DNA from: Amblyomma americanum
Taxonomy: Eukaryota > Arthropoda > Arachnida > Ixodida > Ixodidae
DNA length: 64,000 nucleotides
Direction of reading: 5' to 3'
NCBI RefSeq assembly: GCF_052857255.1
Contig: NW_027526500.1
Coordinates: 620,001-684,000 of the forward strand
Made by a program: the position numbers and the translations under genes. Of the stretch, positions 62,701-64,000 are shown piece after piece; within the stretch, counting starts at the first letter, position 1, and each line of letters opens with the position of its first letter. The notes beneath the pieces are model-generated. The model was not told the DNA's origin, ran no database searches, and saw nothing but the letters and a program-made list of their open reading frames with translations.

Positions 62701-64000
62701 TCTAAAACAGCTTGTTTCGTTGTATTAAGCACGAATACATGCTTTTCGCGCAGTTATAAAAGAAAAAGTTTTGACCAGTATCACGTGGAACACTTGTAAT
62801 ACCGATGTGTTGTGATTTAGCTCGTTTCGGTTTAAAACAGCTTGTTTCGCTGTATTAAGCAAGAATACATGCTTTTCGCGCAGTTATAAGAGAAAAAGTT
62901 TTGACGCGTATCAGAGGAACACTTGTAAAACCGATGTGTTCAGATTTAGCTCGTTTCGGTCTGAAACAGCTTGTTTCGTTGTATTAAGCACGAATACATG
63001 CTTTTCGCGCAGTTATAAGAGAAAAAGTTTAGATGCGTATCAGAGGAACACTTGTAAAACCGATGTGTTGTGATTTAGCTCGTTTCGGTGTAAAACAGCT
63101 TGTTTCGTAGTATTAAGCAAGAATACATGCTTTTCGCGCAGTTATAAGAGAAAAAGTTTTGACGCGTATTAGAGGAACACTTGTAAAACCTTTGTGTTGT
63201 GATTTAGCTCGTTTCGGTCTAAAACAGCTTGTTTCGCTGTATTAAGCAAGAATACATGCTTTTCGCGCAGTTATAGGAGAAAAAGTTTTGACGCGTGTCA
63301 CAGGGACACTTGTAAAACCGATGTGTTCAGATTTAGCTCGTTTCGGTCTAAAACAACTTGTTTCGTTGTATTAAGCACGAATACATGCTTTACGCGCAGT
63401 TATAGAAGAAAAAGTTTTGACGCCTATTAGAGAGACACTTGTAAAACCGATGTGTTATGATTTAGCTCGTTTCGGTCTAAAACAGCTTGTTTCGTTGTAT
63501 TAAGCAAGAATACATGCTTTTCGCGCAGTTATAAGAGAGAAAGTTTTGACGAGTATCACGTGGATACTTGTAAAACCGATGTGTTCAGATTTAGCTCGTT
63601 TTGGTCTAAAACAACTTGTTTCGTTGTATTAAGCAAGAATACATGCTTTACGCGCAGTTATAGAAGAAAAAGTTTTGACGCGTATCAGAGAGACACTTGT
63701 AAAACCGATGTGTTGTGATTTAGCTCGTTTCGGTCTAGATTTAGCTCGTTTCGGTCAAAAACAGCTTGTTTCGTTGTATTAAGCACGAATACATGCTTTT
63801 CGCGCAGTTAAAAGAGAAAAAGTTTTGACGAGTATCACGTGGAACACTTGTAATACCGTTGTGTTGTGATTTAGCTCGTTTCGGTCTAAAACAGCTTGTT
63901 TCGCTGTATTAAGCAAGAATACATGCTTTTCGCGCAGTTATAAGAGAAAAAGTTTTGACGAGTATCACGTGGAACACTTGTAGTACCGATGTGTTGTGAT
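56752..64000 (+). repeat. 13.4-kb super-unit, copy 2 (cut by window end)
   Basis: Collinear with 43343-50595 as described for copy 1, including the nested 1.8-kb tandem duplication (A-tract insertions at 59904 and 61712) and five of the 17 GACCAG/150-bp phase marks at matching offsets. Small differences include the missing A-tract insertion near 57171 and TTAGGCACG near 58574. The right boundary lies outside the window. Confidence 0.78.

Larger units (their letters stand above)
1..64000 (+). repeat. 129-130 bp satellite DNA array filling the window
   Basis: The motif TACATGC recurs every 129 or 130 bases from position 1 (1, 130, 259, 389 and so on) to the end of the window. The only spacing exceptions I noted are small indels, 150-bp units and 87-bp deletion pairs. 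Every copy I read has the same orientation, and no non-satellite sequence interrupts the array. Diverged copies differ at a limited set of recurring positions, and units alike at these positions recur kilobases apart, which is the signature of higher-order repeat organisation. Hand count of unit 1 gives 48 G+C of 129 bases. Arrays of this kind are known from eukaryotic centromeres, pericentromeres and subtelomeres; which applies here cannot be read from the sequence. I do not recognise the family. The strand is assigned only so that TACATGC reads forward. Confidence 0.98.

Noticed and set aside
1..64000. CRISPR array
   Set aside because: Units are contiguous near-identical repeats of 129-130 bp with no unique spacers, and there are no cas genes.
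1..64000. Telomeric repeats, rDNA/5S arrays, tRNA genes or LTR elements
   Set aside because: No short telomere-like repeat, no recognisable rRNA or tRNA sequence, and no break in the monomer register that would indicate an insertion.

Overview
The whole 64 kb window is one uninterrupted tandem satellite array. A unit of about 129-130 bp (roughly 490 copies, estimated from length divided by period) is repeated head to tail, always in the same orientation. I see no gene, RNA gene, transposon, microsatellite or unique sequence. The unit is AT-rich (about 37% GC, hand count of bases 1-129) but not poor in CpG. Multi-kilobase nested higher-order repeats (HORs) and unequal-exchange junctions are typical of eukaryotic constitutive heterochromatin: centromeric, pericentromeric or subtelomeric. 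I do not recognise the satellite and cannot name a lineage.

Monomers fall into recurring subtypes set by a few linked variable sites. Going through the unit from TACATGC, these are: the stretch after CAGTTA (TAAGAG, AAAGAG, TAAAAG, AAAAAG, TAGAAG or TAGGAG); the segment between GTAT and CTTG (CACGTGGATA, CACGTGGAACA, CAGAGGAACA, TAGAGAGACA, or CACAGGGACA after GTGT); GTTCAG versus GTTGTG before ATTT; and CGTTG, CGCTG or CGTAG before TATT. Most units are 129 bp. Those with CACGTGGAACAC are 130 bp, a marked variant with a 21-bp internal duplication is 150 bp, and a microhomology-type deletion pair is 87 bp.

Layout. 1-2140 is an irregular array that recurs 12,859 bp further on. 3558-4583 holds a 513-bp tandem duplication. 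4205-9962 is a 2,879-bp tandem duplication. 9963-17460 is irregular and includes the second copy of the left end. 17461-25502 holds two nearly identical 4,021-bp copies of a 31-monomer HOR. 25503-43342 holds shortened and rearranged derivatives of that HOR, including a 1,895-bp tandem duplication. 43343-56751 appears to be one 13.4-kb super-unit with an internal 1.8-kb tandem duplication, and 56752-64000 is the start of its second copy.

There is no set of cooperating genes. The interest lies in the repeat itself: nested amplification at several scales, hybrid monomers marking exchange points, short dyad symmetries (one with an apparent compensatory change), and a CACGTG E-box in a large share of units inside the string ATCACGTG. 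Short open frames of 66-95 codons exist because 129 is divisible by 3; I judge them non-coding. All coordinates were read by eye. Block boundaries marked as approximate can be off by up to one monomer.
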